DNA of 60,586 nt, from NCBI GenBank assembly GCA_021813405.1, contig JAKAKS010000016.1:1-60586 (forward strand), given 5' to 3'. A program made the position numbers and the translations under genes. Shown here piece by piece: positions 1-10,115 of the stretch. The notes under the pieces are model-generated. The model did not search any database. It saw only the letters and a program-made list of their open reading frames with translations, and was not told the DNA's origin. Source of the stretch: Nitrospirota bacterium (GTDB taxonomy: Bacteria > Nitrospirota > Thermodesulfovibrionia > Thermodesulfovibrionales > JdFR-88). Position 1 is the stretch's first letter; every line of letters begins with the position of its first letter.

Positions 1-1059
<1,059 letters not shown>

Positions 1060-1063
<4 letters not shown>

Positions 1064-2496
1064 AATGCAGGCCTCCTCTTATGCCAACCGGTGGACTGCT
1101 CATAAGCGTAAGCTGCCTTTATTATTGCTTCCTCATCAAAATGCCTGCCTATCAGCTGCAAACCTATCGGCAGCCCGGATTTTGTGAACCCGCATGGAAG
1201 CGAGATAGCGGGCACGCCCGCAAGATTTATGGAAATAGTGAATATGTCCGAAAGATACATCTGGAGCGGGTCCGCCGTCTTCTCGCCCATTTTGAAGGCC
1301 GCGGTGGGCGAGGTGGGGGTGGCGATAACATCCACTTCCTTTAACGCGTTATCAAAATCCCTTTTTATAAGAGTGCGCACCTGCTGGGCTTTGCCATAAT
1401 AGGCCTCATAATACCCTGCGGACAGGGCATAGGTGCCAAGCATTATCCTGCGTTTTACCTCCGGCCCAAAGCCCCTGGAGCGGGTTTGCATATACATGTC
1501 CAGCAAATCCTTGCCTTCGGCCCTGAAGCCGTACTTTACTCCATCATACCTGGCCAGGTTGGAAGATGCTTCTGAAGTGGCCAATACGTAATAAGTGGCA
1601 ACGGCGTATTGGGTGTTTGGAAGGCTTATCTCAACGGGAATTGCCCCTAAAGATTCAAGCTTCTTTATGGCTTCCCTTACGGCTGTCTCCACCTCAGGGT
1701 CCATACCCTCTATAAAATATTCCTTCGGGATTCCAACCTTAAGCCCTTTTATATCCTTGCCCGCCGCCGCTTCGAAATCGGGGACGGGGATGGGGGCCGA
1801 TGTGGAATCCAACGGGTCCTGCCCGGAAATAGCGTTCATCAGAATGGCCGTATCTTTCACGGTTTTTGTTATCGGCCCTATCTGGTCCAGTGAGGAGGCA
1901 AACGCCACAAGCCCATACCTTGAAACCCTGCCGTAAGTGGGTTTAAGCCCCACTACGCCGCAAAGGGCCGCCGGCTGCCTGATGGAGCCGCCTGTATCGG
2001 AGCCGAGCGCGCCAATGCACTGGCCGGCCGCAACAGCCGCAGCGGAGCCCCCGCTGGAGCCGCCCGGTATCCGCCCGGTGTCCCACGGGTTGCTTGTGGT
2101 CTTGAATGCAGAGTTTTCTGTGGATGAGCCCATCGCAAACTCGTCCAGATTTGTTTTGCCTACAAGCAGGTATCCTGCTTTTATGAGCTTTGAAGTTACC
2201 GTGCTTTCATACACGGGGACGAAATTTTCCAGCATTTTGGAGGAGCAGGTGGTCCGTACTCCCCTGGTGCACATATTGTCCTTTATGGCAAGCGGTATGC
2301 CGTAGAGCGGGGCTTTTTCATCGGCATTTGCAAGCATCCCGCGCGCCTTTTCCGGGGTGAGGGTGTTGTACGCCTTTATCCGCCCCTCCACTTTATCTAT
2401 GCGGGACAGTACGGAATCCAGCGCCTCGGCCGCCGAAACCTCCTTGCGGCTTATGCGCTGCCTGAGTTCTTCTATAGTAAGGTCAAAAATTTCCAA
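1060..2496 (-). CDS. gatA: Asp/Glu-tRNA(Asn/Gln) amidotransferase subunit A
   Basis: GatA is the amidase subunit of GatCAB: it hydrolyses glutamine and feeds ammonia to GatB. At 478 residues it has normal length. The amidase-signature Lys-cisSer-Ser triad is visible as K72 (LAIKDN), S147 (GGSSGGS) and S171 ([10 protein letters not shown]), with the 24-residue Ser-Ser spacing of the family. The start is a TTG at 2494-2496, chosen because GGAG lies about 6 bases upstream and no other start fits the conserved N-terminus. The stop overlaps the gatB ATG by four bases. A likely promoter sits just upstream at 2515-2543. Confidence 0.97.
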
Positions 2497-2514
2497 AAAC
2501 GTCTCCAGTTAAAT

Positions 2515-2543
2515 AGGATAAAATACGGACGGATTAAAGTCAA
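2515..2543 (-). promoter_or_regulatory. Putative sigma70 promoter for gatAB
   Basis: On the minus strand TTGACT (2538-2543) is followed after 17 bases by TATCCT (2515-2520). This is the only good match upstream of gatA and would leave a leader of about 10-15 bases carrying the GGAG site. Spacing and position are seen directly; promoter function is inferred. Confidence 0.5.
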
Positions 2544-2558
2544 AGAAAACATCAAAAT

Positions 2559-2585
2559 GGCGGAGTGCGCGCAAAATTCTCCGCC
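2559..2585. other. Inverted repeat between gatA and the methyltransferase gene
   Basis: GGCGGAG (2559-2565) pairs with CTCCGCC (2579-2585) across a 13-base loop. It lies between two divergent genes, upstream of the gatA promoter on one side and about 30 bases before the methyltransferase start on the other. It could be an operator or a leader hairpin. There is no U-run to make it a terminator. Confidence 0.3.
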
Positions 2586-2614
2586 CGGACATTGAAAAAA
2601 TTGTAAGAAGATGT

Positions 2615-3445
2615 TTGAATAACCCGATGGCAGACGGCTATTTGATGGAGCATCCGGAAGAGGCCCTGAGGCTTGAGATAAAAACGGATATCCGGAGTAT
2701 CAGGGAGCAGGCCCTGTGGGCCGGAATAAAACCGGGGATGCGCGTGGCCGATATTGGGTGCGGCCCGGGCAAGACAACTTCAGTGCTATACGAGCTTGTG
2801 CAGCCGGCAGGCGAAGCGGTGGGGTTTGATGCCTCCAGGCAGCGGATAGAACATGCCTGCCAGAATTATGGCAGCGGCCAAGAGGGCGGCAACGGGATAA
2901 GGTTTGTTCAGGCGGACATCTCCGGCCTGGCACCCGGCCAGTACGGTCTTTTTGATTTCATATGGGTGCGGTTTGTCCTGGAGTATTACCGTTCCGGTAG
3001 TTTTGAAATAGTAAAAAAAGCTTCGGAGCTTCTGCGGCCCGGCGGCGTACTTTGCCTGATTGATCTGGACCATAATTGCCTTAGCCATTATGGCCTGCCG
3101 CCGCGCCTTGAAAACACCCTGTTTAAACTTATCCGTGCGCTGGAGGAGAAGGCGGACTTCGATCCGTATGCGGGGCGTAAGCTCTATTCCTTCCTCTTCG
3201 ACATGGGTTTTAAAGACATAGATGTGAACGTTTCGGCCCATCATCTTATTTTCGGCCAATGGAAGCAGGAGGATTTATACAACTGGTTCAAGAAGATAGA
3301 GGTGGCCACCTCAAAGATAAACTTTCCTTTTGACGAATATGAGGATGGGGGAGAGGGGTTTTTGACCGAGTTTCTGGATTTTTTTAAAGACCCGCGGCGG
3401 TTTATCTACACTCCTCTCATAGCCTGCCGCGGCGTGAAGCCTTAG
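2615..3445 (+). CDS. Class I SAM-dependent methyltransferase
   Basis: A 276-residue Rossmann-fold methyltransferase of unknown substrate. Motif I reads VADIGCGPGKTT at residues 44-55, followed by an acidic strand-2 end (GFDA), a post-II motif (VQADISG) and the motif IV-like FDFIWVRFVLEYY. The arrangement is that of small-molecule or lipid methyltransferases of the UbiE/ubiquinone type, but no substrate can be assigned. TTG at 2615 is preferred because AAGAAG lies about 4 bases upstream; ATG at 2627 is in frame but has no such site. The stop overlaps the HD-GYP gene stop by four bases on the opposite strand. Confidence 0.8.
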   Translation: MNNPMADGYLMEHPEEALRLEIKTDIRSIREQALWAGIKPGMRVADIGCGPGKTTSVLYELVQPAGEAVGFDASRQRIEHACQNYGSGQEGGNGIRFVQADISGLAPGQYGLFDFIWVRFVLEYYRSGSFEIVKKASELLRPGGVLCLIDLDHNCLSHYGLPPRLENTLFKLIRALEEKADFDPYAGRKLYSFLFDMGFKDIDVNVSAHHLIFGQWKQEDLYNWFKKIEVATSKINFPFDEYEDGGEGFLTEFLDFFKDPRRFIYTPLIACRGVKP

Positions 3446-5367
3446 ACGGCGCTGTAAGTTTTAGTGTAATACCTGAAAAATGCCTCGATTACTTCCGGGT
3501 CGTAATGGATCCCGCTTTGTCCCCTGAGCAGCGCAAAACCATCACTGACGCGCATCGGCTCCCTGTAATGCCTCTTTGAAGTCACGGCCTCGAAGAAGTC
3601 TGCCACGGCTATTATACGGGCCCCAAGGGGTATCTCGTCGCCTTTAAGCCCCAGGGGATAGCCCGACCCGTCCAGTTTTTCATGATGATAGGCGGCCACT
3701 TCGGGTACGCCGGCGTATATGCCCTCGAATTTTATCTGCTCCAGGATCTCTTTGGTCTTGATTGCGTGCGTCTTTATCTCTTCGTATTCATCATGAGTAA
3801 GCCGCCCCTCTTTTTTCAGCACGGAATCGCTTACGCCTATCTTGCCGTAATCGTGCAGAAGCGCGGCCACCCGCAACATCTCGGTGAAATCCCTGGATTT
3901 CCCCATTTGGCGGCAGATACCTACGGCATACTCCGTAACTTTTATGGAATGGCCCGCGGTAAGGCTGTCGCGGGCATCGATGCTGGCGGCCAGCAGCTGG
4001 ATAACGGACTTGAACTGCTTTTCCTTGGCCTCGGTTTCAAGCGCGTTGTGTATGCTTACGGCGATCTGGGGGGCAATGCCCATCAGCATATTCACTTCGG
4101 ACTGCAGAAAATGCCGCCTCACGGTTATATTGTCCAGCGCAAGGACCCCTATCGATTCGTTTTCATAAACAATCGGGCAGCAGATGAAGGACTTCACGTT
4201 CATCTGCTCCATAAATTCCCGGCTGTGCTGGGAAAGAAGGAATTTGATCTCCTCGGCGTCGTTTATCAAAAAAGGTTCCTGCTCAAAAAAGCTGGCGGAA
4301 AATACGCCGGAAGATGTTTTTCTGAGGTGGAAGCGTACGCCGTTCAGTATTTCTGACTGCTCCTTGGTGTACCCAAACCCCGCCCGGAAAGCGAGTTCCG
4401 TCTTGTCGGAGTTGGCCAGCAGAATCATCCCCCTGTCGAAATCAAGCCGTTTTTCCAGTATCCGAATAATATTCAGCAGGAGCTTGTCTATACCCGTCTG
4501 TTTGCTTATTACATAACCTATCTCCTGGATAATGAGCGCGTTATTGTACTGGATATCTATCTGGTCCACCAGCTTGTCGGAAGTATTTTTAAAACTCCCC
4601 AGGGCCGTCCGGAGCTCCTTTTTTTCAAGGAAATCAGAGTAGGCGAGCGCTCCGGTAAAGACCAGCATGAACAGAAGTACGTAAAAACCTGTGCTGAAGG
4701 CCCAAGGATTAACTGCGTACGATGCCGGCGCGATGATCATAAACAGAGCGGCGGAGAAGAAGGCGATCTTTTTCAGAGTGGCCGCCTCGGAATTCTTCCA
4801 TGTGATTGTATAGTGGCATACCTTGCCGCCTTTAAAGATGCATTCATCATGCTGGATGTCAGGGATATTGTTATTGAAAATGATGGCGATGGATTCAAAG
4901 TACCCAATCCTGTTCTGGCACTGGAAGGGTTTTTCGGAAACACCCTCTTTGGGGGTAACGGTGATCTCCACCTTGTTATCCCCAATCCGCCTGGACTCGT
5001 AAACCGAGGAGCGGGTGAACTTGGGGGCGAATTTGCCCACCATCTCATACGCCTTGGCAAGATCAACCAGTCCCTGGATGTACTGCAGCATAACCCCTAT
5101 TGCATCGGATGACGCCGCATATCTTCCGGCCTCCCTTGCGATGTTCTTGTTCCCGGTAAGCTGCTCAATTTTCTCATAGAACCGGTCTATCTGCCACTGG
5201 CTGAACCAGTGCCCCTCGTCTTCCACCTGGTACGCTTCCATCCCCGCATATGCGAGCAGCTCATCTATATTAACGTGCCCGTATCTGCTCTTCAGGAATT
5301 TTATGTACGTATTTATGATCCGGCTGTTATACAGCTCGTTTTTATTTGTCTTGATACCGTTTGCCAT
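3442..5367 (-). CDS. Membrane HD-GYP phosphodiesterase with GAF and an unassigned N-terminal domain
   Basis: A 641-residue signalling protein likely to hydrolyse cyclic di-GMP. The C-terminal HD-GYP domain (about 450-625) keeps HDYGKIGVSD and the metal/GYP block HHEKLDGSGYP followed by ADFFEAVTSKRHYR. It is preceded by a GAF domain (about 285-440), a coiled-coil linker and a pair of hydrophobic helices (about 200-250). Residues 1-195 form a separate module ending in a Cys-containing stretch, CIFKGGKVCHYTITW. It resembles sensory N-termini on diguanylate cyclases and phosphodiesterases of Desulfobacterota; that is recall, not a database result. The ATG at 5367 lies 3 bases after the stop of the PilZ gene, so the two are cotranscribed. 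Confidence 0.9.
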   Translation of the reverse strand: MANGIKTNKNELYNSRIINTYIKFLKSRYGHVNIDELLAYAGMEAYQVEDEGHWFSQWQIDRFYEKIEQLTGNKNIAREAGRYAASSDAIGVMLQYIQGLVDLAKAYEMVGKFAPKFTRSSVYESRRIGDNKVEITVTPKEGVSEKPFQCQNRIGYFESIAIIFNNNIPDIQHDECIFKGGKVCHYTITWKNSEAATLKKIAFFSAALFMIIAPASYAVNPWAFSTGFYVLLFMLVFTGALAYSDFLEKKELRTALGSFKNTSDKLVDQIDIQYNNALIIQEIGYVISKQTGIDKLLLNIIRILEKRLDFDRGMILLANSDKTELAFRAGFGYTKEQSEILNGVRFHLRKTSSGVFSASFFEQEPFLINDAEEIKFLLSQHSREFMEQMNVKSFICCPIVYENESIGVLALDNITVRRHFLQSEVNMLMGIAPQIAVSIHNALETEAKEKQFKSVIQLLAASIDARDSLTAGHSIKVTEYAVGICRQMGKSRDFTEMLRVAALLHDYGKIGVSDSVLKKEGRLTHDEYEEIKTHAIKTKEILEQIKFEGIYAGVPEVAAYHHEKLDGSGYPLGLKGDEIPLGARIIAVADFFEAVTSKRHYREPMRVSDGFALLRGQSGIHYDPEVIEAFFRYYTKTYSAV

Positions 5368-5370
5368 GCC

Positions 5371-7416
5371 TTATGCCTCGTCCTTGCGGAACCGGTTCAA
5401 CAGCGGGTTGACGTGCCTGAAGTAGTCATCCATGTTCTGCGTATTCAGGACCCAGAGGGTGTAAACTTTTTCATAATTTATTGCGGCTTTATCAGCATAA
5501 CTTGTTGGGTAAAGGAGAACGGCCGCATCATCGCCGCCGATCTTTTTGGCCAGCATGGACAAGGCTGATACAAGAGCGTCCCGGGGCAGTTCGCGGTCCA
5601 GGACAAAGGCGGTTATCGAATTATTGACGCTGGAGAGGTTCAGCCCCATGTCTGATATATTCAACATAAAGACCGCCCTGGCCAGGCCATCTTTTATCAG
5701 CGCATATACCTTTTTTTCCCGGTTAAACCCGATCCTGGCGTATTCCCAGGCAAGCCCTTCAAGCTCGAAGGAATCAGGGGTGAGGTCCATGGCCCTCAGC
5801 GCAAGCCCGCCGGAGATGCCTTCGTAGAAATCTTCCAATTCCATAATGTCTTCCCTGGTTGCGGGCGCAGGGAGCGCCCATCCCTCAGGCGGCTCTGCCT
5901 GATGTCCAGTTGGAAACGAGAAATACGCGAATGAATCCAGCGAGCAGGCTTTTGGGTTCTTGGCGCTGCGCGCGGAACCGCCGAACACCCTGTCCGGGAA
6001 CCTGTTTTCAGGCCTGAAATAGCACATTACGAAGTCCATACAGGCGGAATGAAGCGAATGGAAGTCGTTTACATAACTGCCAGTCCGGTTTACTACCTCT
6101 ACCCCGGCCCTTGCTGAATTAGCCGCAGCATGGTGCTGGATAAGCCAGGCCCTTTCGTAGAACCTGATCATCGATATGTGGCCAAGCAGCGCCCCCTTGT
6201 CCCTGTAGCCGAAATGCCTGAATATATGTGGATTATCCTCGTAGAGCTTCTTATAAGTCTCCTTGAACGCCTGCTTGTTCTGGAGAATGGAGGCATATTT
6301 TTTGGGGTAGATGAAGCCGGTTTCAAACAGAAGTTCCCAGAGGTCGTCCGGTTCGATTTTCGTGGATACGTGGCTTTTATTATTTCTGGAGTGCTGGAGC
6401 AGATGAGAAAGTTTTGCCTGCTCTTTTATGTCGATATCCAGAAAGGCTATTCCGCACTTGAGGCACTTATCATCTTTGGGCTCATTATAAATCACCTGCC
6501 CCTCTGATGTGATGCTTGATTCCGTTGCAAACTGGATTTCCAGTCTGGGGATTGCAAGCCCGGGAAGCAGAGTAGAGGAGTCCATGAATTCTTCGGTGGA
6601 AAAGCCCAAGCCTGAGATATCGGAGATCTCCAGATTCATTGTCTTTCCGGTAAGCGGGTGCTGGAAAGAGACATTTAGCGGAGGGGATATCTGCACCCTG
6701 GAACTGCGGTACTCCTTTTGCTTGTATCTTTGTATGCGGGTTTTTTCGGGCCTGAGCACAAATACTTTGCTTTCGCGCTCTCCTGACTCCCTGAAGATTT
6801 CACATTGCGCGGAATAGACCAGGCTGCCTCCTTTTTTAAGCAGCAGCATTACAGGTACGTCCTGGTTAATCCATTTCGATTTTTTCAGGGTCTCGCCCTG
6901 CACTGTCACACTGAAAGAATTGGAATTGAAATCCCTGAGCACGCCCTCCAGGCAGGCGGCATTCTGTATGATTTCCGCCCTTATGTCTTCCCCTTCGCAT
7001 TTGAACCGCCTGATTTTCCTTATGTTCAGCTCCAGGCAGGTGTCAGGCAGGATAAAACTTATACCTTCGCCGGTCATCTCTTTTATTGAAGGAATGGCGA
7101 AGAGGTTCTTTTTGCCGCTTTCCAGGATGATATATTGAAACTGCATGGCCTTGATTTTGGGCAGATTAGCCGGTTCGGTCCATAGGCAGTGAAGAGAGTC
7201 CGACAGGACAGGCATTGGCTTGACTCTTACAGAAAAACTGGAGTCGAATTCCGGGTGCTTGAAATAAAGGACGATGTGGCCGCCCTGGAAATTTACAAGG
7301 TTCAGGGCGTTTATTAGCCGTTTCCCGCCCGAAGCCCTGACGTTTGCAGGGAAAGTGACCTCGTCTTTTTTGCTTAGTATCAGCTGGCTGTAATTCTCCA
7401 GGCCGGCCTGTTTCAT
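5371..7416 (-). CDS. PilZ-domain protein with C-terminal acyltransferase-like region
   Basis: A 681-residue protein. A PilZ-type domain lies near residues 235-345. The DxSxxG half of the c-di-GMP signature is present (DISGLGFS), but the RxxxR half reads YRSSR, so the first arginine is missing and ligand binding is uncertain. The N-terminal 230 residues look YcgR-like. Residues 350-680 form a domain with HISMIRFYERAWLIQHHAA and CYFRPENRFPDRVFGG, which I take to be GNAT-like from overall pattern. It is followed 3 bases later by the HD-GYP gene, which suggests an effector/phosphodiesterase pair. No membrane segment or signal peptide is seen. Confidence 0.7.
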   Translation of the reverse strand: MKQAGLENYSQLILSKKDEVTFPANVRASGGKRLINALNLVNFQGGHIVLYFKHPEFDSSFSVRVKPMPVLSDSLHCLWTEPANLPKIKAMQFQYIILESGKKNLFAIPSIKEMTGEGISFILPDTCLELNIRKIRRFKCEGEDIRAEIIQNAACLEGVLRDFNSNSFSVTVQGETLKKSKWINQDVPVMLLLKKGGSLVYSAQCEIFRESGERESKVFVLRPEKTRIQRYKQKEYRSSRVQISPPLNVSFQHPLTGKTMNLEISDISGLGFSTEEFMDSSTLLPGLAIPRLEIQFATESSITSEGQVIYNEPKDDKCLKCGIAFLDIDIKEQAKLSHLLQHSRNNKSHVSTKIEPDDLWELLFETGFIYPKKYASILQNKQAFKETYKKLYEDNPHIFRHFGYRDKGALLGHISMIRFYERAWLIQHHAAANSARAGVEVVNRTGSYVNDFHSLHSACMDFVMCYFRPENRFPDRVFGGSARSAKNPKACSLDSFAYFSFPTGHQAEPPEGWALPAPATREDIMELEDFYEGISGGLALRAMDLTPDSFELEGLAWEYARIGFNREKKVYALIKDGLARAVFMLNISDMGLNLSSVNNSITAFVLDRELPRDALVSALSMLAKKIGGDDAAVLLYPTSYADKAAINYEKVYTLWVLNTQNMDDYFRHVNPLLNRFRKDEA

Positions 7417-7541
7417 TCAGGTCACCCGCATAATATCAGCTGGGAAGCTGGAATAAACTGGCTGGAAGCATAATCGATTCCGGAAAAAGCAGAGCATGTT
7501 TATATATTCTCTACCTTCCCCCCTCCCCAAAATTATTGAAA

Positions 7542-7571
7542 AATATAATATTTTTCATTGAAATAAGTCAA
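7542..7571 (-). promoter_or_regulatory. Putative promoter of the PilZ/HD-GYP pair, with AT-rich palindrome
   Basis: TTGACT (7566-7571) and TATATT (7542-7547) on the minus strand are separated by 18 bases. The -10 region sits inside a perfect palindrome, GAAAAATAT-A-ATATTTTTC (7538-7556), which could be an operator. The predicted transcript would have a leader of about 115 bases. The rest of the 7417-7740 gap holds a purine-rich tract near 7520-7530 (minus strand) and dispersed-repeat copy A; no gene is visible in it. Confidence 0.45.
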
Positions 7572-7664
7572 TAGAATATTTTTGTTTGCCATAGACCTTT
7601 TGAGGAAAACGGAATATAGAGTTGGGTTTACGAAAGAATTTGAGGCATTCTTTCTGCCTCTTTG

Positions 7665-7731
7665 GCGGCATTCGCCGATAGCGCGGATTTTTCTTCCTTA
7701 ACTTTTGCTTTTTTCGCGGGTGCGGTGTTCG
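7665..7731 (+). repeat. Dispersed two-block repeat, copy A
   Basis: Block 1 is GCGGCATTCGCCGATA (7665-7680), an imperfect palindrome. Block 2 is a T-run followed by CGCGGGTGCGGTGTTCG (7709-7731), after a 28-base spacer. The same two blocks, 27-28 bases apart, recur at 13160-13223 and, inverted, at 35609-35674. This copy lies just past the 3' end of the WaaE-like gene. It lacks the left-hand CCGGGTTCCTGTGGG motif of the other two, so it is the shortest. It is not coding: frames differ between copies and contain stops. Confidence 0.75.
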
Positions 7732-7740
7732 TAGGGGAAA

Positions 7741-8502
7741 TCAATGGCTTCTTTGAAGTTCCAATAATTTTGCGTACTTGAAAAACGAGCCGCCGGCCTT
7801 TAACGCGGCTGAGACAAATCCGTCGAAGCCGTCCAGCAAACCCATCTTGACGAAGTAGGTCCTGAAGAACATCCAGGAGGCGTGGGAAAAGGGTGCGATG
7901 GCGCCGGTGCGCTTCCCCCTGGCAAAGAGGTCCTCCGCAATAAGAGTGGAATAATTGTTCAGCGTTTCCAGCATGTCCGCGTAATTTTCAAACGGACGGT
8001 GCTCGATTGGGCAATCCAAGGCGGTTATGCGGCCCGCATCCGGCGCCCATGATTCATGGACTATCGAGTTGAATTTGCCGTGGCCGCGCCTTACAAGCCT
8101 GGTCTGTCTGTCCGGCCAGAAGTCGCCGTGGCGCATCCACCGGCCATGAAGATAGTTTTTCCGGGGGAAAGAGTAAGCGCCCACGCTAGGGCTAATGGGG
8201 TTAATAATGGCGGACGATATGGCATGAGCAGTTTCCGCAGGCAAAACTTCGTCACAGTCTATTATCAGCACCCATTCATTGGAACACTTTTCCACCGCGT
8301 TTTGCTTTTGAGGGCCAAACCCTTTCCAGCGCTCCCGGAATATTTCGCACCCGAACTCCCTGGCGATGGCCTCCGTGGCGTCATTTGTGCGGGTATCCAG
8401 CACTATGACTATCTCGGAAAAGTCCTTTAAGGATTCCAGGCAGGCGCGGATGCGCTTTTCCTCGTTGTAGGCGATGATGGCAACGGAAGCGGGTATCGTC
8501 AT
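7741..8502 (-). CDS. Family 2 glycosyltransferase, WaaE/KdtX-like (lipopolysaccharide core)
   Basis: A 253-residue GT-A glycosyltransferase at the inner membrane face, probably adding a hexose to the inner core of lipopolysaccharide. The N-terminal fold is clear (SVAIIAYNEEKRIRACLESL), followed by a WKGFGPQKQNAVE block, the DCDE metal-binding motif, and HGRWMRHGDFWPDRQTRLVR, a combination typical of the WaaE family. The ATG overlaps the stop of the upstream glycosyltransferase as ATGA, so the two are coupled. Core-sugar specificity is inferred from family resemblance only. Confidence 0.85.
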   Translation of the reverse strand: MTIPASVAIIAYNEEKRIRACLESLKDFSEIVIVLDTRTNDATEAIAREFGCEIFRERWKGFGPQKQNAVEKCSNEWVLIIDCDEVLPAETAHAISSAIINPISPSVGAYSFPRKNYLHGRWMRHGDFWPDRQTRLVRRGHGKFNSIVHESWAPDAGRITALDCPIEHRPFENYADMLETLNNYSTLIAEDLFARGKRTGAIAPFSHASWMFFRTYFVKMGLLDGFDGFVSAALKAGGSFFKYAKLLELQRSH

Positions 8503-9314
8503 TTGTTGCCAGGATCCGCGGTATCCGGTATTTTAAAAATTCCATCCTTGCACCGGTATTCGCTGCCCGCGATGGTCTGTTGAAGTATGGAATCGTTTAT
8601 CGCAAGGCGATCCCTGGAGACTTCTTCGTGCCAGAGATGGAAACAGGCCGCCATAAAGGGGTGTTTTTTCCGCATCAGACCGAATTTAAAGAGACGGGCG
8701 GCCAGTTCCGAGTCCTCCCTGCCCCATCCCACGAAGCCCTCGTTGAAACCGTTAACAGCAAGCAGGTCTTTAACGTACATTCCCATATTACAGGTCTTTA
8801 TGCCTTTTAAGGAGGCGTCCCAGGAAGAAGGCCAAAAAGGCATCCTTATCATATGATGCGCATTCTTTACGCCGCCGCCCGCCAAAAGCCGCAGCATCAT
8901 GGCCCGGCCCTGCGCGGGCTCAAAGCGGTTGGATGCATTCCTGTTAAGCAGGACCCTCTTGCCCTGGAAGAAGAAGCCTTCTTCCGCCAGACAAAGATGG
9001 TCGTCTATAAAATGCCGCTCGGGCACACAGTCCCCGTCCAGGAATATTATATATTCCCCCCTGGCTTTTTTTATCGCCTGGTTCCTTATCCTGGCCGCCC
9101 TGAAACCATCATGCTTCTGCCATAAATGCTCCACATGGAAAAAAGCGCGGGATTTGAACTGCCCAATGGTCTTTTCGGTATCGGCGCCTGAACCATCATC
9201 GGCAATAAGCACCTCGTACGGAAGGGTCCTCTGGAGCATGACCCCGTCCAGTACTTTTTTTAAAAGGAGCGGTTTTTCGAAAGCCGTTATTATCAGTGAA
9301 GCCTGAAGGCTCAG
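8499..9314 (-). CDS. Family 2 glycosyltransferase with probable CTG start
   Basis: A GT-A glycosyltransferase with DDGSG, the metal-binding FLDGDCVP and a C-terminal GWGREDSELAARL acid motif. The first ATG in frame (9239) would drop the first beta strand of the nucleotide-binding fold. Reading upstream restores SLIITAFEKPLLLKKVLDG, a normal start for the family. The only possible start after the in-frame stop is CTG at 9312-9314. It overlaps the upstream gene's TGA as CTGA and has AGGGTGA a few bases before it. From CTG the protein is 271 residues. It probably acts with its neighbour on lipopolysaccharide core or a related glycan. Confidence 0.8.
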   Translation of the reverse strand: MSLQASLIITAFEKPLLLKKVLDGVMLQRTLPYEVLIADDGSGADTEKTIGQFKSRAFFHVEHLWQKHDGFRAARIRNQAIKKARGEYIIFLDGDCVPERHFIDDHLCLAEEGFFFQGKRVLLNRNASNRFEPAQGRAMMLRLLAGGGVKNAHHMIRMPFWPSSWDASLKGIKTCNMGMYVKDLLAVNGFNEGFVGWGREDSELAARLFKFGLMRKKHPFMAACFHLWHEEVSRDRLAINDSILQQTIAGSEYRCKDGIFKIPDTADPGNK

Positions 9315-10042
9315 AAATCACCCTGCTTCAGTATGGCCTTTATGGCCCCGATCTTGGTGCCTGTTTCAAGCATTACCGGCACGCGCTTGTCGTCGTCGGT
9401 AAGCCAGATGTATATCTTGCCTTTTTTGGCGAATATGCCTTCGGATTTAAGGATTGGGTTTACAAGTATTGTATTGAAGGAGCCAACCCACGTGTTGACG
9501 CGCTCTTTCCGGATCACCCTTACCTTAACGTCGTAAACCTTTTTGCTGTCGAATATCTTCACGTATACCGGCCTGCCTATTTCAAGCGGGATGGTCCTCA
9601 GGTAGTAGAAGCTGGAAAGCGGGTCCAAAATGCCGGGCGGCGTGTTGAACGATTCTTTATCCTTGTCCTCGTAATCGATGTAAGTGGTCTTTAACATCTG
9701 GTTTTGCGGGAAGATGTACTCCTTGTTCTTCCTGGTATGGCCCTCGTGTACATTGATATGGTATTCCAGCGGCGTAAGGGAGCCCTTGCGCACAATACTT
9801 ACTGCCCTGTCGTCCACCGTATAAAACAGCGATATGAATTTGGCCGAATGCGCTTCGGATACTATTTTGTATTCAGAGTTACCGGTGTCGGTTATGGTGA
9901 GGCTGGAATCCCCCGCGTGTATCCCGTTCCAGACAAGCTGGTATTGCAGGGTCTCGGGCACCTTGAAGAAAGAGTCCCCCCTGGAAGGATCGGCTATGGC
10001 AACCAGTAAAAAGGAAAGGAGAGCGGCAAGTTTTAATTTCAT
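9311..10042 (-). CDS. DUF3108 domain-containing exported protein
   Basis: A 243-residue protein with a signal peptide (MKLKLAALLSFLLVAIADPS). The body has the DUF3108 pattern: an N-terminal ETLQYQLVWNGIHAGDSSL, a central DPLSSFYYLRT and a C-terminal IWLTDDDKRVPVMLETGTKIG. DUF3108 proteins are periplasmic beta-rich proteins of unknown function, often close to envelope or lipopolysaccharide genes, as here. Its stop is reused in the CTGA overlap with the next glycosyltransferase. The gene is divergent from hisA across a repeat-rich spacer. Confidence 0.85.
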   Translation of the reverse strand: MKLKLAALLSFLLVAIADPSRGDSFFKVPETLQYQLVWNGIHAGDSSLTITDTGNSEYKIVSEAHSAKFISLFYTVDDRAVSIVRKGSLTPLEYHINVHEGHTRKNKEYIFPQNQMLKTTYIDYEDKDKESFNTPPGILDPLSSFYYLRTIPLEIGRPVYVKIFDSKKVYDVKVRVIRKERVNTWVGSFNTILVNPILKSEGIFAKKGKIYIWLTDDDKRVPVMLETGTKIGAIKAILKQGDF

Positions 10043-10057
10043 ATATCAGCACACCTT

Positions 10058-10115
10058 TTCATTACAAACTAATTCATTACAAACTAAAACTGCTCGTTTA
10101 TATTATTATAAACGA
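10058..10115. promoter_or_regulatory. Tandem 15-base repeat and palindrome between DUF3108 and hisA
   Basis: TTCATTACAAACTAA occurs twice in perfect tandem (10058-10072, 10073-10087). It is followed by a perfect inverted repeat, CGTTTATA-TTAT-TATAAACG (10095-10114), ending one base before the hisA ATG. The spacer separates divergent genes, so this is a plausible operator region or a hairpin masking the hisA start. hisA has no obvious Shine-Dalgarno site. TCGTTT-N10-AAACGA in this palindrome recurs as TCGTTT-N8-AAACGA in the hairpin before tilS. Confidence 0.5.

Noticed and set aside
9834-10115. N-terminal extension of hisA
   Set aside because: It reads through the divergent DUF3108 gene and the repeats. 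HisA homologues start at the barrel's first strand, at 10116.
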